From: Actinoplanes philippinensis
GTDB taxonomy: Bacteria > Actinomycetota > Actinomycetes > Mycobacteriales > Micromonosporaceae
Direction of reading: 5' to 3'
Assembly: GCF_900113015.1 (NCBI RefSeq)
Contig: NZ_FONV01000004.1
Location: 434,001-498,000, forward strand
DNA length: 64,000 nt
Shown here: one piece after another, positions 15,777 to 24,064 of the stretch
Layout of the letters: each line of letters starts with the position of its first letter
Position numbering within the stretch: position 1 is the first letter of the stretch
Made by a program: the position numbers and the translations under genes
The notes under the pieces: generated by a model
The model's database searches: none
What the model saw: only the letters and a program-made list of their open reading frames with translations
Told to the model about the DNA's origin: nothing

Positions 15777-15814
15777 ACCGCTCCGAGCGACGGCGGGCCG
15801 TCACTCGGAGCGGT
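15777..15814. terminator. Bidirectional terminator
   Basis: ACCGCTCCGAG (15777-15787) and CTCGGAGCGGT (15804-15814) pair perfectly over 11 bp. An inner stem GACGG/CCGTC follows after one mismatch, with a GCGGG-like loop. AAAA precedes the stem, so the minus-strand transcript gets a short T-run. It separates the phosphoesterase gene from the convergent MFS gene. Confidence 0.88.
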
Positions 15815-15840
15815 ACGACCGTCGGCGGCCGGGCCGGTGA

Positions 15841-17268
15841 TCAGGTGCGGGCACGGCGGGCGGCCCAGGTCACCAGGGCGGCGCAGACGACGGTCAGGGC
15901 CAGCGTGGCGGTGGTGACGGCGTTCTGGAAGGCGGTGGCGGAGGCCGTACCACCGGTGATGTCCGAAAGGGATCCGGTGAGAGCCGCGGCGACGATGGTG
16001 CCGGTGACGGCCATGCCGATGCTGCTCGCGACCTCCTGGCTGGTGTCGCTGAGGGCCGCTCCGGTGGAGGTCTGGTCCTCGGGGAGCCCGCGCATCACGG
16101 TGACGCCGGCGATGGTGGCGACGACGCGCATGCCGCCGGCGGTGAGCGCGAGGGCCACCGCGATCCAGACGTAGTCGTAGCGGCCGAGCAGGGCGTAGAC
16201 GAGCAGGCCGGTGATGACGGCGGCGGCGCCGATGCGGGCGGCGCGCTGGGTGCCGAGCCGGGTGACGATCTTCTCGACGAACGGGCCGATGGCGAGCATG
16301 ACGATGATCTGCGGGAGGTTGCCGAGGGCGGCCTGGGCGGGGGTCCAGCCCCAGACCAGCTGCAGCTGGAGGGAGACGCTGAAGGCGATGACGGCCATAC
16401 CGAGGCCCATGGCCGCCTCGTAGGCGAGGCTGGCGGAGACGGCGGGCCGCCGGATCAGGGCGAAGTCGAACAGCGGGTGGGCGGTGCGCCGCTCGTGGAC
16501 GACGAAGACGATCGCGGTCACGACGGCGCCCAGGCCGGCGAGCCAGGGGGTGGCGTGGCTCCAGCCCTCTTCGACGGCGAGGGTGGCGGTCCACAGGGCC
16601 AGGACGATCGTGACGGTGCCGAGCAGGGCGCCGGGCAGGTCGAGGGGGCTGGTGTTGCGCTGGGCGGGGTCGTCGGCGGGGATGCCGGTGCGGATGCAGA
16701 GGATGGCGAGCACGGCGATCGGCACGTTCATCACCAGCAGCGTCTGCCAGGGCAGGGCCTGCAGGACGAGGCCGCCGACGGTGGGGCCGACGGCCAGGCC
16801 GACGAGGCCGACCGTGGTGATCAGCGAGGTGGCGCGCATCAGCAGGTTCTCGGCGTCGAAGAGGCGGAAGCAGAGGGCCATGGTGCCGGGGGCGGTCGTG
16901 GCGGCGGTGACGCCGATGGCGGCACGGACGGCGATCAGCTGACCGGGCGTGTGCACGATCAGGACGGCCAGGTTGGCGAGGGCGAACAGGGCCAGGCCGA
17001 TGAGCATCATCCGGCGGGTGCCGAACCGGTCGGCGATCGCGCCGAAGGCCATCATCAGGCCGCCGAACAGCAGCGAGTAGCCGGAGGTGATCCATTGCAG
17101 GTCGGTGGCGGAGGCCTGCAGCTCGCGGGCGATGGTCGGCAGGGCGACGTTGAGGACCGAGTTGTCGAGCATCTCGACGAGGAAGACGACGGACAGGCCG
17201 AGGATGGCCGGCCAGACGGCGCGCAGGGATCCGGCGCCGCCCGGCTTGTCCAGGGTGATGACAGTCAT
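15841..17268 (-). CDS. DHA2-family (EmrB/QacA-like) MFS drug exporter
   Basis: A 475-residue exporter with 14 predicted helices. Helix 1 reads LSVVFLVEMLDNSVLNVALPTIA with the D1 signature LDxxxxNVALP, and LLFGGLMMAFGAIADRFGTRRMM is motif A. GLVGLAVGPTVGGLVLQ is antiporter motif C. Proton-driven export of drugs or self-made metabolites is expected. The ATG at 17268 is chosen over an upstream frame because it is followed directly by the N-terminal basic and hydrophobic sequence. Two identical palindromes lie between it and the divergent TetR gene, indicating repression by that protein. Confidence 0.93.
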   Translation of the reverse strand: MTVITLDKPGGAGSLRAVWPAILGLSVVFLVEMLDNSVLNVALPTIARELQASATDLQWITSGYSLLFGGLMMAFGAIADRFGTRRMMLIGLALFALANLAVLIVHTPGQLIAVRAAIGVTAATTAPGTMALCFRLFDAENLLMRATSLITTVGLVGLAVGPTVGGLVLQALPWQTLLVMNVPIAVLAILCIRTGIPADDPAQRNTSPLDLPGALLGTVTIVLALWTATLAVEEGWSHATPWLAGLGAVVTAIVFVVHERRTAHPLFDFALIRRPAVSASLAYEAAMGLGMAVIAFSVSLQLQLVWGWTPAQAALGNLPQIIVMLAIGPFVEKIVTRLGTQRAARIGAAAVITGLLVYALLGRYDYVWIAVALALTAGGMRVVATIAGVTVMRGLPEDQTSTGAALSDTSQEVASSIGMAVTGTIVAAALTGSLSDITGGTASATAFQNAVTTATLALTVVCAALVTWAARRART

Positions 17269-17292
17269 ATGCGGACCTTTCTTCGATATCGC

Positions 17293-17332
17293 TGGAACGT
17301 CGTTCCAGAGGCAAGCTTGGAACGTCGTTCCA
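17293..17332. promoter_or_regulatory. Twin TetR operators
   Basis: The perfect 15-bp palindrome TGGAACGTCGTTCCA occurs twice, at 17293-17307 and 17318-17332, with 25 bp between centres. Both lie in the 83-bp gap between the exporter and the regulator start codons and probably overlap both promoters. Identical tandem sites of this length are typical for a TetR dimer pair. Confidence 0.9.
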
Positions 17333-17351
17333 GACATGTCAAGATGGGCGC

Positions 17352-18008
17352 ATGGCTACCAGGACCGGTCAGGACGGGCTCTCCCGGGAACGCATCGTCG
17401 AGGCGGCGATCGCGATGCTCGACGACGGCGGAGAGAGCGCGCTGACCTTCCGCGCGCTCTCCACCAGGCTCAAGACCGGTCCGGGCGCGATCTACTGGCA
17501 CGTGGCGAACAAGGAGGAGCTGCTCGCCGCGGCGGTCCAGGCGACCCTCGCCGACGTGCTGCGCAGTGACGAAGCCGACACCACCCCCCGCGATGCGGTA
17601 CGAGCCCTCGCGCTCGGCATGTTCGACGCGATCGACCGCCACCCGTGGATCGGCGGGCAGCTGGCCGGGCTGGCGTCGCGGTCCGCGTCGATGCGGATCA
17701 TCGAGCGGCTCGGGCAGCAGGTGCAGGCGCTCGGCATGCCGCACCACCATCAGTTCTTCGCGACGTCCACGCTGTTCAGCTTCATCCTCGGCGTGGCCGG
17801 GCAGAACGCGGCGAACGCGCGGGCGCGGGTGGCCGGCAAGAGCCGCGCCGAGCTGCTGGGCGCGGAGGCCGCGGTGTGGGCGAGCCTCGATCCGGCCGAG
17901 TTCCCGTTCCTGCGCGGGGTGGCCGGCCAGCTGGGCGACCACGACGACCGGGAGCAGTTCCTGGTCGGCATCGACCTGATCCTGGCGGGCATCGGCGCCG
18001 CCCGGTGA
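17352..18008 (+). CDS. TetR-family repressor of the DHA2 exporter
   Basis: A 218-residue regulator with an N-terminal helix-turn-helix (SRERIVEAAIAMLDDGG, then LTFRALSTRLKTGPGAIYWHVANKEEL in two helices). The C-terminal region is of the TetR_C type (AIDRHPWIGGQLAG). The sequence GPGAIYWHV is typical of the TetR/ActII-like group that represses efflux pumps. It is divergent from the exporter with twin palindromes between them and overlaps the next gene by 4 bp (GTGA), so it probably autoregulates a TetR-kinase operon. Confidence 0.93.
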   Translation: MATRTGQDGLSRERIVEAAIAMLDDGGESALTFRALSTRLKTGPGAIYWHVANKEELLAAAVQATLADVLRSDEADTTPRDAVRALALGMFDAIDRHPWIGGQLAGLASRSASMRIIERLGQQVQALGMPHHHQFFATSTLFSFILGVAGQNAANARARVAGKSRAELLGAEAAVWASLDPAEFPFLRGVAGQLGDHDDREQFLVGIDLILAGIGAAR

Positions 18009-18814
18009 CGCCGTGGGCCCGATGGCGGCTGGCGAATCACCGGGCGCTCACCGACCGGGTGAACGGCACCTGGGCGGCCGAGCGCGACGGCCTCCCGGTG
18101 ATCGTCAAGTTCTTCACCGAGCAGGACTGGCGCTACCCGTTGCGGGTGGCGGCGGCGCTGCGGGCGCAGGGCTGGCCCACCCCGGAGCCGATCGAGGAGC
18201 CGCTGGTCGTGCCGGGCGGGGCCTGGGTCCTGTTCGCCCGGCTGCCCGGCCGGCCGCGGGATCCGGGGCCGGCCGAGCAGCGGGCGCGGGGACGGCTGCT
18301 CGCCGAGCTGCACCTGGCGGCCACGGCGACCGGCATCACCGGGCAGCGTGGTGGTTTCGCCCTGCCCGCCGACGTCGTCGCCGACCCGGAGCTGGAGCGC
18401 TGGCTACGGGCGCACGAGGCGGCGCGGCCCGAGGAGGGCGCGATCCTGCGGCGCTGCCGGGACGCGGCGGTGGCCTGGTTCGACGAGCATCCCGGCATCG
18501 ACGCGCCGCGCAGTGTCATCCACGGCGACGTCGCGCCGTGGAACCTGCTCTACGACGACGGCCGCCTCACCGGGCTGCTCGACTTCGAAGGCGCCCACCA
18601 CACGTACCAGGTGGCCGACTTCGTGCTGTCCTGGCGCGGATACCAGGACGAGGTGATCCGCGGCTACGAGGAGGTGCGGCCGCTGCCGGAGGCGGAACGC
18701 GAGTTGATCCGGCCGGTCTACCGCGCCTGGATGTTCCTCGGCCTGACCCGGCAGCCGGCGGGCGCCGCCGCCCTCGACCTGAGCTGGCAGATCACCCACA
18801 TCAACCGGCTATGA
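18005..18814 (+). CDS. Aminoglycoside phosphotransferase-family (APH-like) kinase
   Basis: A 269-residue kinase-fold protein. The catalytic loop is SVIHGDVAPWNLLYDDG (Brenner HGDxxxxN motif) followed by GLLDFEGAH with the metal-binding aspartate. An N-terminal strand RDGLPVIVKFF provides the ATP-binding lysine. The GTG at 18005 overlaps the TetR stop, so the two genes are coupled and the kinase would be induced with its repressor. The family covers aminoglycoside resistance and many small-molecule kinases; the substrate cannot be assigned. Its 3' end overlaps the convergent SUFU gene by 6 bp. Confidence 0.85.
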   Translation: MTPWARWRLANHRALTDRVNGTWAAERDGLPVIVKFFTEQDWRYPLRVAAALRAQGWPTPEPIEEPLVVPGGAWVLFARLPGRPRDPGPAEQRARGRLLAELHLAATATGITGQRGGFALPADVVADPELERWLRAHEAARPEEGAILRRCRDAAVAWFDEHPGIDAPRSVIHGDVAPWNLLYDDGRLTGLLDFEGAHHTYQVADFVLSWRGYQDEVIRGYEEVRPLPEAERELIRPVYRAWMFLGLTRQPAGAAALDLSWQITHINRL

Positions 18815-19369
18815 CCAGAGGTCACGCTGGGTCAGCAGGGACTCGGCGAAGGCCAGCGGGGACATCAGCCGGCCGCGCTCGCGCTCGGTGTCGGTGATCG
18901 GGACGACGTTGAGGATGCGCACGGCGCCCTCGCCGGTCCGGACGTAGTCGAGCGCCTCCGGGCTGAGCGGCCCGGAGAGGAACACCGACCGGCGGCCCGG
19001 GAACGCCGGGAACTCCTCGCCCAACCCGATCATGTGACCCCAGTTGAGCTGGTCGCCGGTGAGGAACGGGTGGACGGCGAGATTCGCCAGCCGTACCGCG
19101 ATGGCATGCTCCTCGGAACGCTGCAACCGGCCGCGCCGGGCCAGCCGCAGCTCGGCCCGCCCTCCCCCGCCCGGGCCCGGCGCAGCCGGCATCGGCTGCG
19201 CCGCCATCCCGATGGTGGCGAACGTCGTCAGGTCGAGCGTCCGGTAGACGAAGACGTCGAGCCGGGACAACGGCCCGTAGGGGTCCTCGAAGAGGAACCC
19301 GTCGTGCTCCTCGCCGTCACGCTCGCGGTAGGCGAGGAAGATGTCGCGGAGAATCGCGATTGCAGGCAT
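18809..19369 (-). CDS. Suppressor-of-fused (SUFU) domain protein
   Basis: A 186-residue protein of the bacterial SUFU-like family. Recognisable elements are RLDVFVYRTLD near residue 40, HAIAVRLANLAVHPFLTG, and then LGEEFPAFPGRRSVFLSG and the end ILNVVPITDTERERG. In bacteria this family is often linked to polymorphic toxin immunity, but here no toxin gene is adjacent. An upstream extension of the frame to 19483 is rejected because the first 38 residues are arginine-rich noise. Confidence 0.8.
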   Translation of the reverse strand: MPAIAILRDIFLAYRERDGEEHDGFLFEDPYGPLSRLDVFVYRTLDLTTFATIGMAAQPMPAAPGPGGGGRAELRLARRGRLQRSEEHAIAVRLANLAVHPFLTGDQLNWGHMIGLGEEFPAFPGRRSVFLSGPLSPEALDYVRTGEGAVRILNVVPITDTERERGRLMSPLAFAESLLTQRDLWS

Positions 19370-19473
19370 ATCAGTCTCCGCTCCAGCCGATCGATCCGGC
19401 ACGAGGCCCCGATGATCATCCCCTCGTTCCGGCGGGGCGATACTACGCGGCCGTCGCGGCGTACGATCGCCGC

Positions 19474-20625
19474 GTGCTGGCATACGTCATCGGGGTCACG
19501 CTGTTCGTCGCCGGGTTGTGCGTCTCGCTCGCGCTGCACGAGGCGGGTCATCTGCTGTCGGCGCGCGCCTTCGGGATGCGGGTGCGGCGGTTCTTCGTGG
19601 GCCGGGGCCCGACCGTGTTCTCGTTCCGGCGCGGTGACACCGAGTACGGGTTGAAGGCCCTGCCGATCGGTGGTTTCTGTGAGATCGCGGGCATGACCAC
19701 GCTCGACGACCTCACCGAGGACGAGCGGCCACGGGCGATGTGGCGCCACCCGGCGTGGCGGCGGACCGTGGTGATGGCCTCCGGCGCGGTCACGCACGTG
19801 CTGCTGGCGATGGCGATCCTCTACGGCCTCGCGGTCAGCGCCGGCCTGCCCAACCTGCATCCGGTCGCCGAGCCGGTCGTCGCGTCCACCACCTGCCCCG
19901 CGACGACCTGCCCGGCCGCCGACGCCGGGATCCGGGCCGGCGACCGGATCCTCGCGGTCGGCGCGACGGCCACCCCGCTCTGGTCCGACGTGCTCGCCGC
20001 CGTGCAGTCCGCGAGCGGCCCGACCGCGGTGACCGTGCGGCGTGGCGGCACGACGCTGACGCTGACCGTGGACGTGGCGCGGGTGACCCGGGGCGGGGCG
20101 CGGGTGGGGATGATCGGGGCGACCGCACAGGCGCCGCCCGCCTCTCTGCGGTACGGGCCGGTGGACGCGGCCGGGGCCACCGTGGCGTACACGGGTGACC
20201 TGTTCGGCCGTACCTTCGCTCAGTTGATCGCCTTTCCGCAGCGCCTGCCCGCGGTGGTGGCCGCGATCGGTGGCGCCGAGCGCAGCCCCGACACCCCGAT
20301 CAGCATGGTCGGGGCGAGCCGGCTCGGCGGTGAGGCCGCCGAGCGGGGCCTGTGGGAGGTCTTCCTGCTGCTGCTGGCGAGCCTGAACCTGTTCATGGCG
20401 GTGTTCAACCTGCTGCCGCTGCTGCCGCTGGACGGCGGGCACATCATGGTGATCTGGTTCGAGCGGGCGCGTGACGCGCTGCGCCGCCTGCGCGGGCTGC
20501 CGGCGGCCGGGCCGATCGACTTCACCCGGCTCTACCCGGTCACGATGGCGCTGGTCCTGATCGGCGGCGCGGTCATGCTGCTGACCGTCACCGCCGACGT
20601 GGTCAACCCGATCCGGCTGTCCTAG
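19474..20625 (+). CDS. Site-2 protease (RseP/RIP1-like) intramembrane metalloprotease
   Basis: A 383-residue membrane protease. Helix 1 contains the zinc-binding HEAGH, a PDZ domain follows (about residues 130-215, with AGIRAGDRILAVG), and NLLPLLPLDGGH in the C-terminal helix provides the third metal ligand. Such enzymes cleave transmembrane anti-sigma factors or signal-peptide remnants. The GTG at 19474 begins the first membrane segment; an ATG at 19360 would add 38 residues unlike the family. The PDZ region has two closely spaced cysteines (TTCPATTCPA) before it. It may act on membrane anti-sigma factors elsewhere in the genome. Confidence 0.93.
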   Translation: MLAYVIGVTLFVAGLCVSLALHEAGHLLSARAFGMRVRRFFVGRGPTVFSFRRGDTEYGLKALPIGGFCEIAGMTTLDDLTEDERPRAMWRHPAWRRTVVMASGAVTHVLLAMAILYGLAVSAGLPNLHPVAEPVVASTTCPATTCPAADAGIRAGDRILAVGATATPLWSDVLAAVQSASGPTAVTVRRGGTTLTLTVDVARVTRGGARVGMIGATAQAPPASLRYGPVDAAGATVAYTGDLFGRTFAQLIAFPQRLPAVVAAIGGAERSPDTPISMVGASRLGGEAAERGLWEVFLLLLASLNLFMAVFNLLPLLPLDGGHIMVIWFERARDALRRLRGLPAAGPIDFTRLYPVTMALVLIGGAVMLLTVTADVVNPIRLS

Positions 20626-21260
20626 CCGGTCACGCCCGCCGGGCCGGCTCGGTACGGGTCTGTCGGGCGACCCGCGCGCCGCCGGTCGAGATCGACGACC
20701 CGTTCCGGGGGGACCGGCAGGCGCTCCGCGCGGAACCGGTCGAGAACACCGTCGTAGAAACCGAAGGCGGACGTCACCCGGTCCAGATAGCGGCGCCAGA
20801 TCACCGCCGTGCCCGCGGCGGTCCCGGTCGCCGCCGCCCGGGCCGCATCAGCGGTGCCGACGTAGAGCCAGACCCGGCCGGGTCGCCGGTGTGCCGGGAT
20901 CGCCGCCATGTCGACGTGCTCGGTGACCTGGAGGCGCCGGTAGTTCCCCTCCCGTTCGTCGAGCGCCGGCAGGTCCTCGGCGCGCAGCGGCAGCAGGGCG
21001 CCGTCGAGGCTCGCGCCGGGCATCGGCGCCGCGTCGAGGAAGAGCACCTGGCACGGTGGACGGATGCCGGTTCCCGGCTCGAAGTACGCGACCTCCCGCC
21101 CGGCCACCGCATTGTCGGTCGCCACCGTCCAGGCGCGGCGGTAGCCGGCGAGCACCGCCGGGAAGTAGTCCCTCCCCAGCCGGGCGTGCGGGCCGCACAG
21201 GGCGGCCGCCGTCTCAGGGTGCGCCAGGGAACCGTAGGCGAAGACGGCGTCGGCGGGCAC
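20622..21260 (-). CDS. Gamma-glutamylcyclotransferase-fold protein
   Basis: A 212-residue protein starting with VFAYGSLAHPET, the YGSL substrate-binding loop of the GGCT/AIG2 fold. LDEREGNYRRLQVT contains the catalytic-type glutamate and tyrosine of this fold. The C-terminal half (YLDRVTSAFGFYDGVLDRF) is not part of the minimal fold. Reactions in the family include cyclisation of gamma-glutamyl amines. The convergent S2P gene shares the palindromic CTAG stop at 20622-20625. Confidence 0.78.
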   Translation of the reverse strand: MPADAVFAYGSLAHPETAAALCGPHARLGRDYFPAVLAGYRRAWTVATDNAVAGREVAYFEPGTGIRPPCQVLFLDAAPMPGASLDGALLPLRAEDLPALDEREGNYRRLQVTEHVDMAAIPAHRRPGRVWLYVGTADAARAAATGTAAGTAVIWRRYLDRVTSAFGFYDGVLDRFRAERLPVPPERVVDLDRRRAGRPTDPYRAGPAGVTG

Positions 21261-21277
21261 GGTCGAGGCGGGCCCGG

Positions 21278-22060
21278 TCAGCCGGCCGGCGTGAGGACCG
21301 CCGGCGTGGCCGGATACCTCCGGTTGAGCCAGATCTGCTGGCCGAGGGCGAACAGGTTCTGCGTGGTCCAGTAGAGGATGACGCCGACCGGGAAGATCAG
21401 GCCGGACACCAGCAGCGACAGCGGGAAGCCGAAGAGCATGAGCCGCTGGACGGTGCGCTGCTGCGGGTTCTCCGACCAGCCGGCCTTGAGGATCGACATC
21501 CGGGTGGTCAGGAACGTCGTGGTGATCATGGCGGCGATCAGCACCCCGGCGACGAGCTGGACGGCGCCGCCGGACTGGAAGGACGCGGCGATCGGGGCGC
21601 CGAACAGGTGGGCGCCGGACGCGTCCAGGAACTGCGTCTCCGACCAGCCGTAGAGCGTACGGGTGGCGACGTCCTCGATGGCCGGGTTGAGGTGGCGCAG
21701 CACGTGCAGCAGGCCGATGAAGATCGGGATCTGGATCAGCATGGGCAGGAACGCGCCGAACGGGCTGACCTTCTCCTGCTGATACAACTCGGTCAGCTCG
21801 CGCTGCAGCGACTGCGGGTCGCCCTTGTGTTTGGCCTGCAGCTCCCGGAATCTCGGCTGCAGCCGCTGGAGGGCCTGCTGCGAGCGGACCTGCCGCAGGA
21901 AGAGCGGGAACAGCGCGACCCGGACGGTCAGCACCAGGAAGACGATGCCGAGCACCCAGGCCCAGTCGGTGCTCAGGCCGTGCGGGTCGCCGAGCAGGGC
22001 GTCCCAGGTCGAGTGCCAGAACAGGAGCACGGCGGAGATCATGGAATAGATGACGGACAT
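21278..22060 (-). CDS. yidC: YidC/Oxa1 membrane insertase paralogue
   Basis: A 260-residue insertase with five hydrophobic segments. The N-terminal part MSVIYSMISAVLLFWHSTWDALLG is followed by FLVLTVRVALFPLFLRQVRSQQ, where the arginine of the hydrophilic groove is seen (VRVALFPL). The coiled-coil region LQAKHKGDPQSLQRELTELYQQ then precedes PFGAFLPMLIQIPIFIGLL. The length matches the short Gram-positive YidC2 type. The usual chromosomal copy lies by rnpA and oriC, so this is a second YidC. It is next to DUF6412 and TM2 genes, a typical partnership. Confidence 0.92.
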   Translation of the reverse strand: MSVIYSMISAVLLFWHSTWDALLGDPHGLSTDWAWVLGIVFLVLTVRVALFPLFLRQVRSQQALQRLQPRFRELQAKHKGDPQSLQRELTELYQQEKVSPFGAFLPMLIQIPIFIGLLHVLRHLNPAIEDVATRTLYGWSETQFLDASGAHLFGAPIAASFQSGGAVQLVAGVLIAAMITTTFLTTRMSILKAGWSENPQQRTVQRLMLFGFPLSLLVSGLIFPVGVILYWTTQNLFALGQQIWLNRRYPATPAVLTPAG

Positions 22061-22129
22061 GGCGAACCCCCAGGGGCGGCTGACGACAGGATGATCGGCA
22101 GCGGCCACCCGACGCGGGCAGCAGCGAGG

Positions 22130-22417
22130 TCAGGCGGCCGCGGGGGCCGCGGTCGGTCCTCGGGGGCGGGTGCGCCCGGACGCGTCCGGGTCTCGGTGGC
22201 GGGGCACGCCGGTGCGCACGGCGCGGGTGCGTAGAGCGCCCGCGGTGGCGTGGCCGTCAGCGGAGGGGGCGCGGCGGACCAGCAGGACGCGGGCCAGGAC
22301 GGCGATCAGGACCACACCGACCAGGGCGCTCGCGCCGCTCGCCAGATCGGACGAGCCGGTGGCCTCGGCCAGCATGCTGACCAGGCGCCAGAGCGCGTCC
22401 CACCATTTCACCGGCAC
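22130..22417 (-). CDS. DUF6412 small membrane protein beside YidC
   Basis: A 95-residue protein with one transmembrane helix (ALVGVVLIAVLARVLLV) followed by a basic C-terminal tail containing GVPRHRDPDASGRTRPRGP. That RxxDPDAxGRxRPR tail is the recognisable element of DUF6412 proteins, which are usually encoded just upstream of a YidC paralogue. It lies 69 bp before the insertase gene on the same strand. The TM2 gene stop is 3 bp upstream of its start, so a three-gene unit is likely. Confidence 0.78.
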   Translation of the reverse strand: MPVKWWDALWRLVSMLAEATGSSDLASGASALVGVVLIAVLARVLLVRRAPSADGHATAGALRTRAVRTGVPRHRDPDASGRTRPRGPTAAPAAA

Positions 22418-22420
22418 AAC

Positions 22421-22729
22421 CTAACACCCGTTGTCGAGGATCCCGTATCTCGCCATGATCATCGCCCGGCGGTGACGGTTGACGGCGCGCACGCGCCTGC
22501 CGACGAAGAACACGTCGGCCAGCGTCCACACGCCGAGGCCGCCGAGGGTGAACAGCATCGCGACCGAGCGCCCGGTGTCACCGAGATAGAAGCGGTGGCC
22601 GCCGATCAGACCGGTCAATCCCCAGAGGAGGTACGCCACCCGCGTCTCCTTACGGACCGACGCGAACTCGTGCTCGGCCCGCAGGACACGGAGGCGCTCC
22701 CATTCCGGCAGCGGCGCGGCGACGGTCAT
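22421..22729 (-). CDS. TM2-domain membrane protein
   Basis: A 102-residue protein with two transmembrane segments joined by the TM2 motif: AYLLWGLTGLIGGHRFYLGDTG, then LGGLGVWTLADVFFV. The GGHRFYLG turn and DVF are diagnostic. TM2 proteins are small bacterial membrane proteins of unknown role. It is first in the TM2-DUF6412-YidC group and would share their promoter in the 135-bp gap towards the chitinase gene. Confidence 0.85.
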   Translation of the reverse strand: MTVAAPLPEWERLRVLRAEHEFASVRKETRVAYLLWGLTGLIGGHRFYLGDTGRSVAMLFTLGGLGVWTLADVFFVGRRVRAVNRHRRAMIMARYGILDNGC

Positions 22730-22752
22730 CGGCGGATCTTAGCCCGTCATAA

Positions 22753-22783
22753 TTTCTGAACTTTCTTAACAGATATCTTGACG
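22753..22783 (+). promoter_or_regulatory. Candidate chitinase promoter with tandem 9-mers
   Basis: Two adjacent 9-bp direct repeats, TTTCTGAAC (22753-22761) and TTTCTTAAC (22762-22770), sit 7 bp before TTGACG (22778-22783), a good -35 match. A weak -10 candidate TCGAAT lies at 22802-22807 after an 18-bp spacer. Direct repeats near the -35 are known in Streptomyces chitinase promoters, with a different sequence. Confidence 0.4.
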
Positions 22784-22864
22784 AGCGGTCTCCCCATCTA
22801 GTCGAATCGATATACCTCTCATCCCTCTCGCACCATGCGTCCCCCGGCGCACGGAAGGTGAAGC

Positions 22865-23950
22865 ATGCCCAGAAAACGGGTGTTATCCATCCTGGCCACG
22901 ATCGGTGTCGCGGTGGCCGGCGCCGCCGCGGCGATCCTGCCGATGACCGCGTCAAATGCCGCCGAGGCGTGCGTCGCGGCGTACAACAACTCGGCCGTCT
23001 ACACCGGCGGGCAGCGGGCCTCCTACAGCGGGCGCAACTGGACCGCCAAGTGGTGGACCCAGGGCGAGGCGCCCAGCACCGGCGGCTCCGGCGTGTGGGC
23101 CGACAACGGCGCCTGCGGTGGCGGCACCACGAACCCGCCCACCACCTGCAACTACCCGAACTGGGTGGCCGGGCAGTTCTACCCGGCCGGATCGATCGTG
23201 CGCTACACGAACGGGCAGTACTACCGGGCCACCAACGAGAACCCGGGATACGACCCGGTGATCAGCACCTGGTACTGGTCGCCGTACACCTGCACCGGCG
23301 GCGGCACCACCAACCCGCCGACCAACCCGGGCGCCTTCCCGGTCTCCGAGGCGCAGTTCAACCAGATGTTCCCGAACCGGATCGCGTTCTACTCGTACGC
23401 CGGCCTGATCGATGCCGTGAAGAAGTATCCGGCGTTCACCGCCACCGGCAGCGACACCGTCAAGAAGCAGGAGGCGGCCGCCTTCCTCGCCAACATCAAC
23501 CACGAGTCCGGCGGCCTGGTCTACGTCGAGGAGATCAACCAGGCGAACTGGCCGCTCTACTGCGACCGCAGCCAGCCCTACGGGTGCCCGGCCGGGCAGA
23601 GCGCCTACCACGGCCGCGGGCCGATCCAGCTGAGCTGGAACTTCAACTACAAGGCGGCCGGTGACGCGCTCGGCATCGACCTGCTCAACAACCCGGACCG
23701 GGTCAAGAACGAGTCGTCGGTCGCCTACCAGACCGCCGTCTGGTACTGGATGACCCAGCGCGGGCCGGGCACGATGACCCCGCACGACGCGATCGTCAAC
23801 GGCCGCGGCTTCGGCGAGACGATCCGCAGCATCAACGGCTCCCTGGAGTGCAACGGCGGCAACCCGGCGCAGGTCCAGAGCCGCGTGGACGCGTACAACC
23901 GCTTCACCGCCATCCTCGGCGTCGCCCCGGGCGGCAACCTGTACTGCTGA
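22865..23950 (+). CDS. Secreted GH19 chitinase with two chitin-binding modules
   Basis: A 361-residue exoenzyme. A signal peptide (about residues 1-32: MPRKRV, hydrophobic core, TASNA) is followed by two CBM5/12-like modules. The first runs AAYNNSAVYTGG to KWWTQGEAPS, and the second runs WVAGQFYPAGSIVRY to TWYWSPYTC. GGGTTNPPT linkers separate the modules. The GH19 catalytic domain spans about 155-361 with LANINHESGG (catalytic Glu near 213) and YHGRGPIQLSWNFNY. It hydrolyses beta-1,4-linked N-acetylglucosamine in chitin by inversion. Six or more cysteines suggest disulfides. Confidence 0.95.
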   Translation: MPRKRVLSILATIGVAVAGAAAAILPMTASNAAEACVAAYNNSAVYTGGQRASYSGRNWTAKWWTQGEAPSTGGSGVWADNGACGGGTTNPPTTCNYPNWVAGQFYPAGSIVRYTNGQYYRATNENPGYDPVISTWYWSPYTCTGGGTTNPPTNPGAFPVSEAQFNQMFPNRIAFYSYAGLIDAVKKYPAFTATGSDTVKKQEAAAFLANINHESGGLVYVEEINQANWPLYCDRSQPYGCPAGQSAYHGRGPIQLSWNFNYKAAGDALGIDLLNNPDRVKNESSVAYQTAVWYWMTQRGPGTMTPHDAIVNGRGFGETIRSINGSLECNGGNPAQVQSRVDAYNRFTAILGVAPGGNLYC

Positions 23951-23959
23951 CAGTTCCGG

Positions 23960-23983
23960 CGGGGCCGGCCTCGGCCGGCCCCG
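23960..23983. terminator. Terminator after chitinase gene
   Basis: CGGGGCCGGCC (23960-23970) and GGCCGGCCCCG (23973-23983) form an 11-bp perfect inverted repeat with a two-base centre, so the inner pairs open to make the loop. It begins 10 bp after the chitinase stop. No T-run follows. Confidence 0.7.
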
Positions 23984-24064
23984 TGTCCGCGCCGCGGGAG
24001 CCCGGTGTCCGCGGGCGGCGCCATCGTTCACGAGCACCGCATCCGACGAACACGGAGGAGCATC

